Below, one piece after another: positions 1-8,327 of a stretch of DNA of 64,000 nucleotides. The stretch lies in the NCBI RefSeq assembly GCF_000418365.1, contig NC_021663.1, positions 2,294,001 to 2,358,000 of the forward strand. Reading direction: 5' to 3'. The position numbers and the translations under genes are program-made. Origin of the DNA: Corynebacterium terpenotabidum Y-11 (GTDB lineage Bacteria > Actinomycetota > Actinomycetes > Mycobacteriales > Mycobacteriaceae). Position 1 is the first letter of the stretch, and each line of letters begins with the position of its first letter. The notes under the pieces were generated by a model. The model did no database searches and was not told the DNA's origin. It saw only the letters and a list, made by a program, of their open reading frames with translations.

Positions 1-719
1 AGACCATGGGCGTCATCTTCCTCGCTCTCGTCGCCTCGGGCCACCTCGACGAGGCCGCGGACATGCCCTTCTGGGTCACCGCCGCCTGTGCCTTCGCCAT
101 CGCCGCGGGCACCTACTCGGGCGGGTGGCGCGTCATCCGCACCCTCGGTAAGGGCCTGGTCGACATCTCCTCCCCGCAGGGCATGGCTGCCGACACCTCC
201 ACCGCCGCGATCATCCTCACGTCCTCCCACTTCGGCATGGCGTTGTCCACCACCCACGTCGCCACCGGTTCCATCCTCGGCTCCGGGGTGGGACGCCCCG
301 GTGCGGACGTCCGGTGGAACGTCGCCGGCCGGATGGCCATCGCCTGGGTGACGACGCTTCCGATCGCCGCTGCCGTCTCCTGGCTTGTCTGGCAGGTCGC
401 ACACGGTGTCGCCGGGGCGACGAACCTCGCCGGTGGCGCACTCACCGCCTTCGGCATTCTCCTCGTCGCGGTCCTCGCCATCACCGTCAAGGCGCGTCGC
501 CAGCCGGTCCACGCCGACAATGTCAACGCCGACTGGGACGAGCACGGTCTCGCCCCTGTCGACGACCACGCCACCGCCAGCGACGTCACGACCCGCCCGG
601 CCGCCCCTGCCGAGAAGATCACCGTCGGTATGGTCTCCGGCATCGATGCCACCCATTTCGTCGACACCACCGTCGGCGCGGAACACCAGAGCGCCGACCA
701 GCACCGGAAGGACGTCTAG
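1..719 (+). CDS. pitA: Inorganic phosphate permease, PiT family (5' end outside window)
   Basis: This is the C-terminal part (about 238 codons) of a low-affinity phosphate transporter of the PiT family, which moves metal-phosphate with protons across the cytoplasmic membrane. The reading frame is open from the window edge, so the N-terminal half is missing. The visible part contains the second PiT signature region: GTYSGGWRVIRTLG followed by a TSSHFGMALSTTHVATGSILG segment, which is well conserved in PitA proteins. Two or three hydrophobic segments follow, then a hydrophilic tail of about 75 residues rich in D, H and T. The next gene begins 4 nt after the stop, so the two are probably one transcript. 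The PiT assignment is firm; the exact substrate is inferred from the family. Confidence 0.9.
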   Translation, partial: TMGVIFLALVASGHLDEAADMPFWVTAACAFAIAAGTYSGGWRVIRTLGKGLVDISSPQGMAADTSTAAIILTSSHFGMALSTTHVATGSILGSGVGRPGADVRWNVAGRMAIAWVTTLPIAAAVSWLVWQVAHGVAGATNLAGGALTAFGILLVAVLAITVKARRQPVHADNVNADWDEHGLAPVDDHATASDVTTRPAAPAEKITVGMVSGIDATHFVDTTVGAEHQSADQHRKDV

Positions 720-723
720 GACC

Positions 724-1002
724 ATGGAACTGCTCAACGATCTCTTCCAGGTGACTCTCGTCGGCATCATCCTCGGCGCGGGTATCCCTATCCTGTTCAG
801 CCTCGGCATCCGGTTGGTCACGCCGGAGGGTGAGAACGGTCAGGCCCATCCCATCGCCGGGTGGCAGCGCATCGTCGCCGGGCTGATCTTCCTGGTCATC
901 ATCGCCGCCGTCATCACCGGTCTGCTGTGGATCACCCAGGGCCGTCTCTACGACGCCTTCGGCTGGGACATCTTCGGAACCGGCGGCTCTTCCGGCCACT
1001 AG
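724..1002 (+). CDS. Small two-helix membrane protein downstream of pitA
   Basis: A 92-residue protein of unknown function. Two hydrophobic segments are visible, at about residues 8-28 (VTLVGIILGAGIPILFSLGI) and 46-67 (IVAGLIFLVIIAAVITGLLW), with a short polar loop between them and a Gly/Ser-rich end. The ATG lies 4 nt after the pitA stop, so translation is probably coupled to the phosphate permease. I do not recognise a named family. Its position suggests a partner or small accessory of the transporter, which is inference only. A perfect hairpin follows the stop. Confidence 0.75.
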   Translation: MELLNDLFQVTLVGIILGAGIPILFSLGIRLVTPEGENGQAHPIAGWQRIVAGLIFLVIIAAVITGLLWITQGRLYDAFGWDIFGTGGSSGH

Positions 1003-1023
1003 CCGCCACAGACCCACACCCAT

Positions 1024-1055
1024 CCCAGCGCACATGGCCCGTGCGCTGGGATTTT
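1024..1055 (+). terminator. Hairpin terminator after the pitA operon
   Basis: A perfect 10-bp inverted repeat (CCCAGCGCAC / GTGCGCTGGG) with a 7-nt loop, followed by ATTTT. It lies 22 nt after the small membrane protein gene and before the next ribosome binding site, as expected for an intrinsic terminator. Confidence 0.8.
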
Positions 1056-1136
1056 CCGGTTATTGTTTGACGTTCCCCACAATTGGGCCTACCCTCGGGA
1101 CAGAACTCAGAGCCGATACGCGAAAGGAGTGAACCC

Positions 1137-1406
1137 ATGCCCAACCCGTTGACCAAGATCATCAACTGGTACCTCTCCCCCATTCAGGAGGCCGAGGAGG
1201 GGTGCGCCCGCACCGGCCTCGGGGTCCTCCCCTGCCGACCTGCCGACACTGATATCGTCGCCTACCTCATCAACCGGGGCCTGACCCCCGCGACCGAGGA
1301 CGATGTGCGCACCGCCTTCGCCACCCTCTTCGAGCGGGAGGCCACCGCCTTCGAGGAACTCCTCGCCTGCAGCTTCGTCGATAGTTTCGCACTGCTGGCC
1401 CGGTGA
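1137..1406 (+). CDS. Conserved hypothetical protein upstream of menE
   Basis: An 89-residue soluble protein without a recognisable domain. The ATG was chosen because GAAAGGAG lies about 8 nt upstream; an in-frame ATG at 1083 has no such site. The protein starts MPNPLTKIINWYLSPIQEAE, contains two cysteines in a GARTG-like stretch near residues 22-32, and is predicted to be mostly helical with an acidic C-terminal half. The stop TGA overlaps the GTG start of menE (GTGA), so translation of the two is probably coupled. Function unknown. Confidence 0.7.
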   Translation: MPNPLTKIINWYLSPIQEAEEGCARTGLGVLPCRPADTDIVAYLINRGLTPATEDDVRTAFATLFEREATAFEELLACSFVDSFALLAR

Positions 1407-2590
1407 GCGTCCTCGAACGTCTCACGGTCACGGCCGACCCTGCCTCCGTCACCGCAGCGCTCCCCGTCTACCGCGATTTCCTGGACGGACGCCGCAGCCT
1501 GCTCCCCACGGGCGACGATGCCGCGGGTGACCAGCTCGCCGCTCTCATGGGTGCCGGTGACGCCACCCGTCCGGTAGCGCCCGGCACCCTCATCGCCTGC
1601 ACCTCCGGTTCCACCGGCACGCCGAAAGGTGCCCTGCTGCGCACCGACGGGGTGCGTGCGGCGATCTGTGCCTCGGCGTCCTTCATCGCCCAGCGGACCG
1701 GGCACCGGCCAGGCCCGTGGTTGCTGACCCTGCCACCGCACCACATTGCCGGCACCATGGTCATCCTGCGCAGTCTGGACGCCGGCGCCGATCCGGCGGT
1801 CCTGTCCGCCGCCCCCTTCACCGCCCACGCCTTCGCTGCGGCGACACAGCAGCTGGCGTCAGCCCACCCGGACGCGCCGCTGTACACCTCACTGGTCCCC
1901 GCCCAGCTCGCCCGCCTGCTCGGCGACGCAGACGGGGAACAGGCCCTCGCCCGGTACGCCGCGGTGCTCATCGGCGGCGGTCCCACCCCTCCGGCCGCCG
2001 TCGCCCGGTGCCGCGAGGTGGGTGCGGTCGCCCTGCTGACCTACGGATCTTCCGAGACAGCCGGCGGCGTGCTGTACAACGGCGAGCCACTGCCCGGATA
2101 CACCGTCACCCTCGATGACGGCCGGGTAGAGCTCAGCGGACCGTCGGTCGCCGAGGGATACCGGATGACCGACACCCTTGATCCTGCCGTCTCGGCGGAC
2201 GCCTTCCCCCGCCCGGGCACGTTCCGCACCTCCGACCTCGGCGAGATCCACGGCGGCGTCCTCACCGTCCTGGGCCGCTCCGACGGAGCGGTGAACAGCG
2301 GCGGGCTGAAGATTCTGCCCGAACAGGTCGAGGCCGCACTGGCGTCGGTGGGAGTGACCGCGTGTGCGGTCGGCGTCCCTGACAGTCACTGGGGGGAGAT
2401 CGTGGCCGTCCTCGTGGAGGACGCGACGCTGGCCCCCGGCACAGACGTCACCGCGGACGTCCGGGCGCGGCTCGGGACCGGGGTGGCCCGGCACCTGGTC
2501 CCGAAGCTGGCACTGAGCACCGATGCCCTGCCGCTGACCGGCCCCGGGAAGCTCGACCGGATGCGGGTGCGGAGCATGCTGGCGGGGTGA
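1403..2590 (+). CDS. menE: o-Succinylbenzoate-CoA ligase
   Basis: A member of the ANL adenylating enzyme superfamily that activates o-succinylbenzoate to its CoA thioester in menaquinone synthesis. The P-loop motif TSGSTGTPKGA is at residues 67-77. YGSSETAGG (adenine-binding/A5), DLGEIHGG (A7), GRSDGAVNSGGLKI (A8) and a C-terminal TGPGKLDR with the catalytic lysine are all present. At 395 residues it has the usual actinobacterial MenE length. The GTG start overlaps the stop of the preceding gene. menA follows directly, so two menaquinone steps are clustered. Synteny with mycobacterial menE supports the symbol. Confidence 0.92.
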   Translation: MSVLERLTVTADPASVTAALPVYRDFLDGRRSLLPTGDDAAGDQLAALMGAGDATRPVAPGTLIACTSGSTGTPKGALLRTDGVRAAICASASFIAQRTGHRPGPWLLTLPPHHIAGTMVILRSLDAGADPAVLSAAPFTAHAFAAATQQLASAHPDAPLYTSLVPAQLARLLGDADGEQALARYAAVLIGGGPTPPAAVARCREVGAVALLTYGSSETAGGVLYNGEPLPGYTVTLDDGRVELSGPSVAEGYRMTDTLDPAVSADAFPRPGTFRTSDLGEIHGGVLTVLGRSDGAVNSGGLKILPEQVEAALASVGVTACAVGVPDSHWGEIVAVLVEDATLAPGTDVTADVRARLGTGVARHLVPKLALSTDALPLTGPGKLDRMRVRSMLAG

Positions 2591-2610
2591 CCCCGGGAGG
2601 AGAGGTCCGC

Positions 2611-3525
2611 GTGACTACCATGGACCCCATGGCTGATACCCCCTCCACCACCTCCGGCGCCACCGCGAGGGACTGGCTCACCGGCGCGCGCCCGCACACC
2701 TGGGCCAACGCCGTGGCTCCCGTCCTCGCTGGCACCGCTGCCGCAATCCACGGCGGCGACGCCTCCTGGTGGCGGGCATTGCTGGCCCTGATTGTGGCGA
2801 TGGCGCTGATCATCGGGGTGAACTTCGCCAACGACTACTCCGATGGCATCCGGGGCACCGACGACGACCGCACCGGCCCGTTGCGCCTCACCGGCTCCGG
2901 ACTGGTTCCGCCGGCACGGGTGAAGGCCGCAGCCTTCCTGTCCTTCGGGGTGGCCGGGGCGGCGGGAATCGTCCTGTCGCTGGCCTCGTCCTGGTGGCTG
3001 ATCATCGCCGGCGCCGTGTGCATCCTCGCCGCGTGGTTCTACACCGGGGGGAAGAATCCCTACGGTTACCGCGGGCTCGGCGAGGTCGCCGTGTTCATTT
3101 TCTTCGGCCTGGTTGCCGTCCTCGGTACCGAATTCACCCAGACCGGTCGGGTGACCTGGGTCGGGGTGGCACTGGCGGTGGGGATCGGGTCACTGTCCGC
3201 CTCGGTGAACCTGACCAACAATCTGCGGGACATCCCGACCGACACGGTCGCCGGGAAGACCACACTCGCCGTGATCCTCGGCGACCGGAAGACCCGGGTG
3301 ACCTATGTCGGGCTGCTGGTCGTCTCCGTGGCGATGACGCTGGCCCTCGCCGCTACCGGGGTGGCTGCCCTCATCGGGCTGGTGGCGGTGCCACTGCTCG
3401 TCGTCGCCGCACTGCCGGTGGTGCAGGGCGCGACCGGGAAGGATCTGATCCCGGTCCTGGGGACCACCGGCCGGGCGATGCTCGTCTGGTCGATCGCGAT
3501 GTTCGTCGCGATGCTGCTGATCTAG
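2611..3525 (+). CDS. menA: 1,4-Dihydroxy-2-naphthoate polyprenyltransferase
   Basis: A UbiA-superfamily membrane prenyltransferase that attaches the polyprenyl tail to dihydroxynaphthoate, giving demethylmenaquinone. The first Asp-rich motif, NDYSDGIRGTDDDR, is at about residues 74-87, and the second, NNLRDIPTDTVAGKTTLA, is in the middle of the protein. About eight or nine hydrophobic helices are visible. The GTG at 2611 is chosen because GGGAGGAG lies 7-10 nt upstream; ATGs at 2620 and 2629 are alternatives. It starts just after menE. The stop is 3 nt from the stop of the convergent DUF4229-like gene. Confidence 0.93.
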   Translation: MTTMDPMADTPSTTSGATARDWLTGARPHTWANAVAPVLAGTAAAIHGGDASWWRALLALIVAMALIIGVNFANDYSDGIRGTDDDRTGPLRLTGSGLVPPARVKAAAFLSFGVAGAAGIVLSLASSWWLIIAGAVCILAAWFYTGGKNPYGYRGLGEVAVFIFFGLVAVLGTEFTQTGRVTWVGVALAVGIGSLSASVNLTNNLRDIPTDTVAGKTTLAVILGDRKTRVTYVGLLVVSVAMTLALAATGVAALIGLVAVPLLVVAALPVVQGATGKDLIPVLGTTGRAMLVWSIAMFVAMLLI

Positions 3526-3528
3526 GGC

Positions 3529-3927
3529 CTAGTCCAGCCGCTCCTCGAGCTGTGCCCGCATCTCGTTCTTGTGCTTCTGGCGTCCGGCGTCCCACACCGC
3601 GATCTGTTCATTGACGCGCACGCGCAACCCCTTGAAGAGGAACATCGACAGTGGGAAGGCGATGATCAGGGCCAGCAGAGCACTGATCGCCACCGGGAAG
3701 GACTGTCCCATCCCCAGCATGATGGCAATGAGCTGGATGGCGACGGTCAGCACGACGAACAGCAGCAGCCGGGCCAGGCCGTAGAGGATGATGTCCCGCC
3801 AGGCCTTTCCGCCGAGCTTGCCCGGGGCAATCTCCGAGGCGGTGGTGGTCTCTGCGTCAGACGTCGTGACGTCAGGTGCGGTGGCGTCAGTCGAGGTGGC
3901 GTCGGTGGTCGTGTCGTTCTCGTTCAC
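3529..3927 (-). CDS. DUF4229-like small membrane protein
   Basis: A protein of about 132 residues. The first ~40 are a low-complexity Thr/Asp/Ala region, followed by two hydrophobic segments (IILYGLARLLLFVVLTVAIQ and a second one ending near ALIIAFPLSMFLF). The tail is basic and charged, with the FKGLRVRVNEQI pattern I associate with the DUF4229 family. The GTG at 3927 is preferred because TAGAGT stands 7 nt upstream, the spacing of a leaderless promoter; GTG 3936 is an alternative. It is convergent with menA. No function is known. Confidence 0.65.
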   Translation of the reverse strand: MNENDTTTDATSTDATAPDVTTSDAETTTASEIAPGKLGGKAWRDIILYGLARLLLFVVLTVAIQLIAIMLGMGQSFPVAISALLALIIAFPLSMFLFKGLRVRVNEQIAVWDAGRQKHKNEMRAQLEERLD

Positions 3928-4017
3928 GATTGCCACTCTACGTTCGCGGCCCCACAGCCTCCCAATCCCGTAGCATGGAGCGTCACACTGCACCACACTT
4001 CAAGGAGGGTCCCTGCC

Positions 4018-4410
4018 GTGGGTCGGCTCATCATCCTCATTCTCGTGATCGTCACCGTGGTCGTCCTGTGGCGCGCCTTCGGCCCGGGGTCGAAGAACCG
4101 TATCGAGGCGTCCCGGCGCCGTGGCCGTCTCACCCGGCCCGCGACGACACCCGAGATCAAAGGTCCCGAGGACGACCCCGACTTCCTCTGGGAGATCAAG
4201 AAGGAACGCTTCAAGGCCCAGCGGGAGAAGGAACGCCAGGCGGCCGATGACCTGCGCAGTGCCGAGCTCCGGGCGAAGGACGCTGAACGTCGCGCCGCTG
4301 AAGCTGAACAGCGCGCGAAGGATGCCGAGGCCCGGTCACGCTACACCGACCGGAAGGATCCCGGCCAGGACGCCGACGGGTCCGGGGACAACGGCACCGC
4401 AGGGGCGTAA
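4018..4410 (+). CDS. Membrane-anchored coiled-coil protein, hypothetical
   Basis: A 130-residue protein with one N-terminal membrane segment (residues 2-20, GRLIILILVIVTVVVLWRAF). A basic linker and a highly charged Arg/Glu/Lys/Ala helix (about residues 55-115, RRAAEAEQRAKDAEARS) probably form a coiled coil, and the tail is acidic. The GTG start is supported by AAGGAGGG about 9 nt upstream and a TAGCAT box at about 3971. Because its N-terminus is so short, the body probably faces the cytoplasm. The gene stands alone between convergent neighbours. Function unknown. Confidence 0.72.
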   Translation: MGRLIILILVIVTVVVLWRAFGPGSKNRIEASRRRGRLTRPATTPEIKGPEDDPDFLWEIKKERFKAQREKERQAADDLRSAELRAKDAERRAAEAEQRAKDAEARSRYTDRKDPGQDADGSGDNGTAGA

Positions 4411-4443
4411 CGGGACGCAGGTCCGTCGACCGCCGCTACCGCG

Positions 4444-5319
4444 CTACTGCTCCTTGCCCCGCTCCAACAGCTCGCGCAGGTAGGCCGCATAGGCCGACTT
4501 GCCGTGCCCGTCCGCGGCCGCCGCCAGCGCGTCGTCCCCGATGAGCCCCATCCGCCAGGCAACCTCCTCGGGACATCCGATCTTCAACCCCTGCCGCTGC
4601 TCGATGGTGCGCACGAAGTCACCGGCGGCCATGAGGTTGTCGACCGTGCCGGTATCCAGCCAGGCGGTACCGCGCGGCAGGATCTCGACCTGCAGGTCCC
4701 CACGGTCCAGATAGGCCCGGTTGATGTCGGTGATCTCCAGCTCACCGCGCGAACTCGGTGTGAGGCCGCGGGCGATCTCCACCACATCGGGGGCGTAGAA
4801 GTACAGGCCCGGCACCGCATAGTGGGAGCGGGGCGCGACCGGCTTCTCCTCCAGGGAGGTCGCCGTACCGGTGTGATCGAAATCCACCACTCCGTACGCC
4901 GAGGGGTCAGACACCCAGTAGGCGAAGATCGCCCCACCTGTCACGTCACGGAAGCGCCGCAGTTGTGAGCCCAAGCCCGCGCCGTAGAAGATGTTGTCGC
5001 CGAGCACCAGGGCGACCGGCTGATCCCCGATGAAGTCCGCGCCGAGGATGAATGCCTCCGCCAGACCGTTCGGGGCGTCCTGCACGGCGTACTGCAGCGA
5101 CACACCGAACTGGGAGCCGTCGCCGAGCAGGCGTCGGAACTGGTCGTTGTCCTCCGGCGTGGTGATGATGAGGATCTCGTCGATCCCGGCGAGCATCAGT
5201 GTGGTCAGCGGGTAGTAGATCATCGGCTTGTCGTACACCGGGACCAGCTGCTTGGACACGCCCAGGGTGATCGGACGCAGCCGCGTCCCCGTGCCTCCGG
5301 CGAGGATGATGCCGCGCAT
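4444..5319 (-). CDS. rmlA: Glucose-1-phosphate thymidylyltransferase
   Basis: Makes dTDP-glucose from dTTP and glucose 1-phosphate, the first step to dTDP-L-rhamnose. The nucleotidyltransferase signature [11 protein letters not shown] is at residues 8-18, followed by [25 protein letters not shown], and EKP and GTAWLDTGT motifs typical of RmlA. Length (291 residues) matches the family. It is last in a minus-strand rmlB-rmlC-rmlA group, and its ATG overlaps the rmlC TGA (TGATG). In corynebacteria rhamnose links arabinogalactan to peptidoglycan, so the enzyme is expected to be essential. Confidence 0.95.
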   Translation of the reverse strand: MRGIILAGGTGTRLRPITLGVSKQLVPVYDKPMIYYPLTTLMLAGIDEILIITTPEDNDQFRRLLGDGSQFGVSLQYAVQDAPNGLAEAFILGADFIGDQPVALVLGDNIFYGAGLGSQLRRFRDVTGGAIFAYWVSDPSAYGVVDFDHTGTATSLEEKPVAPRSHYAVPGLYFYAPDVVEIARGLTPSSRGELEITDINRAYLDRGDLQVEILPRGTAWLDTGTVDNLMAAGDFVRTIEQRQGLKIGCPEEVAWRMGLIGDDALAAAADGHGKSAYAAYLRELLERGKEQ

Positions 5320-5978
5320 CACTCCCCCTCCCAGGCCTCTGCCTCGGCCGAGGCCAGCTCCCAGCCGTGCCGCAGTTCCTTCTCCCAGCCCAGACACTCC
5401 GCATACAAGGGCAGTTCCGATTCGACACCCTTGTACCCCGGCGCGTCGCGGTCCTTGGCGGACAGGATCAACTCGTCGCGGGACAGGCCGGCTGCGGAGA
5501 AGTCGATGCCGAGGTCGGCGTCCAATGGGCTGACGCCGTGCTCGGCACCGGGGTTGTACCCCTCGGAGACGAGGTAACAGACCGTGGCGGGGCCGGCACC
5601 GGCTGGAACGACGAAGCCGTGGCCGACACCGACCGGCAGGAACAGACCGCGCCGGTTCTCCGCGGACAGTTCGACGGTGATGTGTCGGCCGTAGGTCGGT
5701 GACCCGCGGCGCAGGTCGACGATGATGTCGAGGATGCGTCCCGCCACGCAGGTGACGTACTTCGCCTGGCCCGGGGGAACATCGGCGTAGTGGATACCCC
5801 GGACCACGCCCTCGGCGGAGGTCGAGAGGTTCGCCTGGGGAATGTCCAGGGGGTGACCGAGTTTGTCGAGGACATCCTCGGCACGGAACCATTCGAGGAA
5901 CTCACCGCGGTCGTCGGGGAAGACGCGGGGGGTGTTCACCCAGGTGCCGGGGAGGGGAAGGTCAGTGATGCCACTCAT
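5319..5978 (-). CDS. rmlC: dTDP-4-dehydrorhamnose 3,5-epimerase
   Basis: A 219-residue cupin epimerase. Family landmarks are [13 protein letters not shown] near the start, the GVVRGIHY segment carrying the catalytic histidine, [12 protein letters not shown], and the [13 protein letters not shown] strand pair. The next gene, rmlA, overlaps by one base. Unlike the fused RmlCD protein I recall from Corynebacterium glutamicum, this protein ends after the epimerase domain; no rmlD reductase follows. A TAGACT box 8 nt before the ATG could give rmlC its own leaderless promoter in addition to read-through from rmlB. Confidence 0.93.
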   Translation of the reverse strand: MSGITDLPLPGTWVNTPRVFPDDRGEFLEWFRAEDVLDKLGHPLDIPQANLSTSAEGVVRGIHYADVPPGQAKYVTCVAGRILDIIVDLRRGSPTYGRHITVELSAENRRGLFLPVGVGHGFVVPAGAGPATVCYLVSEGYNPGAEHGVSPLDADLGIDFSAAGLSRDELILSAKDRDAPGYKGVESELPLYAECLGWEKELRHGWELASAEAEAWEGE

Positions 5979-6041
5979 GGCTTCCGAGTCTAGCGGGGAC
6001 GATAGCGACGGTGCCGCGCCCGGGTGAACCTCACCGGCGCC

Positions 6042-7124
6042 TCAGTCGAGGATCTTCTCGGCCGCGCGGTAGATCAGCTCGGCGTCCTTCCGTGACGTCT
6101 CCCACCACGCGCGGTTGTCCCGGTACCAGTCCACCGTCGCCGCCAGCCCCGCGGCGAAGTCGGTGTAGCGCGGGGTCCAGCCCAGTGCCGCGACCGACGA
6201 GGGGTCGATGGCGTAGCGCAGGTCATGACCGGGACGGTCGGTGACGTGCACGAAGTCATCGGCGTCCCGCCCGAAGAGCAGGTTGAGCGCGCGGACGCAC
6301 TCCAGGTTCGAGCGTTCCCCGTCCGCCCCGATGAGGTAGGTTTCCCCCGCCACGCCACGGTCCAGGATCGCCCAGACGGCGTCATTGTGGTCATCGACGT
6401 GGATCCAGTCGCGGACGTTCTCGCCCGTGCCGTAGAGCCGTGGCGTCTCCTCGTCGAGCAGCCCGGTGATCTGCCGGGGCAGGAACTTTTCCGGGTGCTG
6501 ACGTGGGCCGTAGTTGTTCGAGCAGTTCGAGATCGTCGCGCTCAGTCCGTGGCTGCGCACGAAAGCACGCACCAGGTGGTCGGCGGACGCCTTGGACGCC
6601 GAATACACCGACGAGGGGTTGTAGGGTGTCGCCACGGTGAACCGGTCTTCGCTCCCGGGCTGGCCCGAGCCGCGCAACGGCAGGTCACCGAAGACCTCGT
6701 CGGTGGAGATGTGGTGCAGGTGGACGCCGTGACGGACGCAGGCCCCGGCGAGCACCGCGGTGCCCTCGGTATTCGTGCGCACGAAGCGCAGTGGATCCCG
6801 CAGCGCATTGTCATTGTGACTTTCCGCGGCGAAGTGGACCACCGCGGCGGCACCCTCGTCCTCCCCCGGGGATTTCAGCTCCCCCACCAGCCGGTCCACC
6901 AGGGCCGCGTCACAGACGGACCCTTCCACGACCTCGACCCGCGCGGCGTCCAGCCCCGCAAGATTCGCCGGATTGGCGGCGTAGGTCATCGCGTCCAGCA
7001 CCGTGATCCGGACATCCGGGCGGGTGGCCAAGGTGCGGTGGACAAAGTTGGAACCGATGAAACCGGCCCCGCCGGTCACCAGCAGACGGGTGATCCGGCG
7101 GGGCCGGTCGAGAGCAATCGACAT
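6042..7124 (-). CDS. rmlB: dTDP-glucose 4,6-dehydratase
   Basis: An extended short-chain dehydrogenase (360 residues) that converts dTDP-glucose to dTDP-4-dehydro-6-deoxyglucose. It carries the N-terminal NAD motif GGAGFIGSNFV, HFAAESH, STDEVFGDL (catalytic Thr-Asp-Glu) and the active-site YSASKASADHLV (YxxxK), then NNYGPRQHPEKF and the GENVRDWIHVDDH substrate region. The ATG shares one base with the TGA of ccsB (TGATG), so it is directly coupled to the cytochrome c maturation operon upstream. A linker of 63 nt separates it from rmlC. Confidence 0.95.
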   Translation of the reverse strand: MSIALDRPRRITRLLVTGGAGFIGSNFVHRTLATRPDVRITVLDAMTYAANPANLAGLDAARVEVVEGSVCDAALVDRLVGELKSPGEDEGAAAVVHFAAESHNDNALRDPLRFVRTNTEGTAVLAGACVRHGVHLHHISTDEVFGDLPLRGSGQPGSEDRFTVATPYNPSSVYSASKASADHLVRAFVRSHGLSATISNCSNNYGPRQHPEKFLPRQITGLLDEETPRLYGTGENVRDWIHVDDHNDAVWAILDRGVAGETYLIGADGERSNLECVRALNLLFGRDADDFVHVTDRPGHDLRYAIDPSSVAALGWTPRYTDFAAGLAATVDWYRDNRAWWETSRKDAELIYRAAEKILD

Positions 7125-8218
7125 CAGTTGAGACCGGCGTAGGAGTGCAGACCGGAGACGACCATGTTGATGAAGAAGAGGTTGAAGACCATCGTCGCGA
7201 AGGCGAAGACGTTGATCCAGGCGGCCGGCAGGCCACGCATGCCCGGCGTCGCGCGGGCATGCAGGTACGCGGCGTAGAGGATCCAGGTGATCAGGGAGAC
7301 GGTCTCCTTCGGGTCCCATCCCCAGAAGCGGCCCCAGGCGGCATGTGCCCAGATCGCACCGAAGACCACACCCAGCCCGAAGACCGGCAGCGTCCAGATT
7401 GCGGAACGGTAGGCCAGGGCGTCAAGCTTCGAAGCGTCCGGCAGCGGGGAGACGATCTTGCCCAGCACGCCGTGTTCCTGGCCCTTCGGCTGCCGGCGAC
7501 GCAGGACGTACAGCAGGGACGCCATACCCGAGACCAGACCGATCGACCCGCCGAGGGAGACAGTGGTGACGTGGATGTAGTACCAGTTGGACTTCAGCGC
7601 GGGCACGACCGGGGCGACATCGGTGTAGAGCTCGGTGCCGGCGTAGAACAGCAGCAGGATGATCGGGGTGAGGATCCACGGCCACATCACCCGCATCGCC
7701 TTACGGCGCAGCACCACACACGCGATGAGGATCGCCATACCGGTGACGACGGTGACGTACTCGAACAGGTTGCCCCAGGGGAAACGCTCCGCGCCGAGGC
7801 CACGGGTGACGATGAACAGGAGGTGGACCGCAGCGGTGAGCCAGACCAGCGACTGGGTCATTCCACCCCACTTGTCGGCGCGGCGGAACTTGTCCTTGAT
7901 CCTCTCGACCTGGAAACTCGGCGGCAGGTCATCCTCAGTCAGCGACCCGGTGGCGATGCCGGAGACATCGTCCTTCTCGACATCGACGTCGGCGTGGTCG
8001 ACGGTCTCCGCCGGGCCACCGGCGCCGACGGCGACCTTCGCCGTCACGCCGGCCTTCTTCCCCTCACCGAGGATGCGGGCCCGCTCACGTCGGGCGTCGG
8101 TCGCGGAACGCAGCAGACCGTAGTAGATGAGCGACACGGCGAGGCTGATGAGGTACAGCGCCACCGCTGTCTTGAAGGCGAGGTCGGAGAACTCGGCCAT
8201 CCCCTGGTTGGCGTACAT
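7124..8218 (-). CDS. ccsB: System II cytochrome c biogenesis protein CcsB/ResC (heme handling)
   Basis: A 364-residue polytopic membrane protein. The C-terminal half contains the heme-binding WWD-type segment AAWGRFWGWDPKETVSLITW flanked by helices and conserved histidines (AVHLL, YYIHVTT, WAHAAWG, YLHARA). Together with ResB it delivers heme across the membrane and attaches it to CxxCH apocytochromes. A hydrophilic insert at about residues 45-105 follows the first helix. AAGGAA lies before the ATG. It is the last cytochrome gene of the operon and overlaps rmlB. Naming varies: ccsA and ccsB are both used for this subunit. Confidence 0.92.
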   Translation of the reverse strand: MYANQGMAEFSDLAFKTAVALYLISLAVSLIYYGLLRSATDARRERARILGEGKKAGVTAKVAVGAGGPAETVDHADVDVEKDDVSGIATGSLTEDDLPPSFQVERIKDKFRRADKWGGMTQSLVWLTAAVHLLFIVTRGLGAERFPWGNLFEYVTVVTGMAILIACVVLRRKAMRVMWPWILTPIILLLFYAGTELYTDVAPVVPALKSNWYYIHVTTVSLGGSIGLVSGMASLLYVLRRRQPKGQEHGVLGKIVSPLPDASKLDALAYRSAIWTLPVFGLGVVFGAIWAHAAWGRFWGWDPKETVSLITWILYAAYLHARATPGMRGLPAAWINVFAFATMVFNLFFINMVVSGLHSYAGLN

Positions 8219-8327
8219 CCGTTGTTCCTTGCTCTCGGGGGCACATGGATATCTGGCCTCTACGCTACCGCCGGGACGGTCCGGTGACCAAGACGGACCA
8301 GATCCTGTCAGCCCCGGTCAGGCACTC

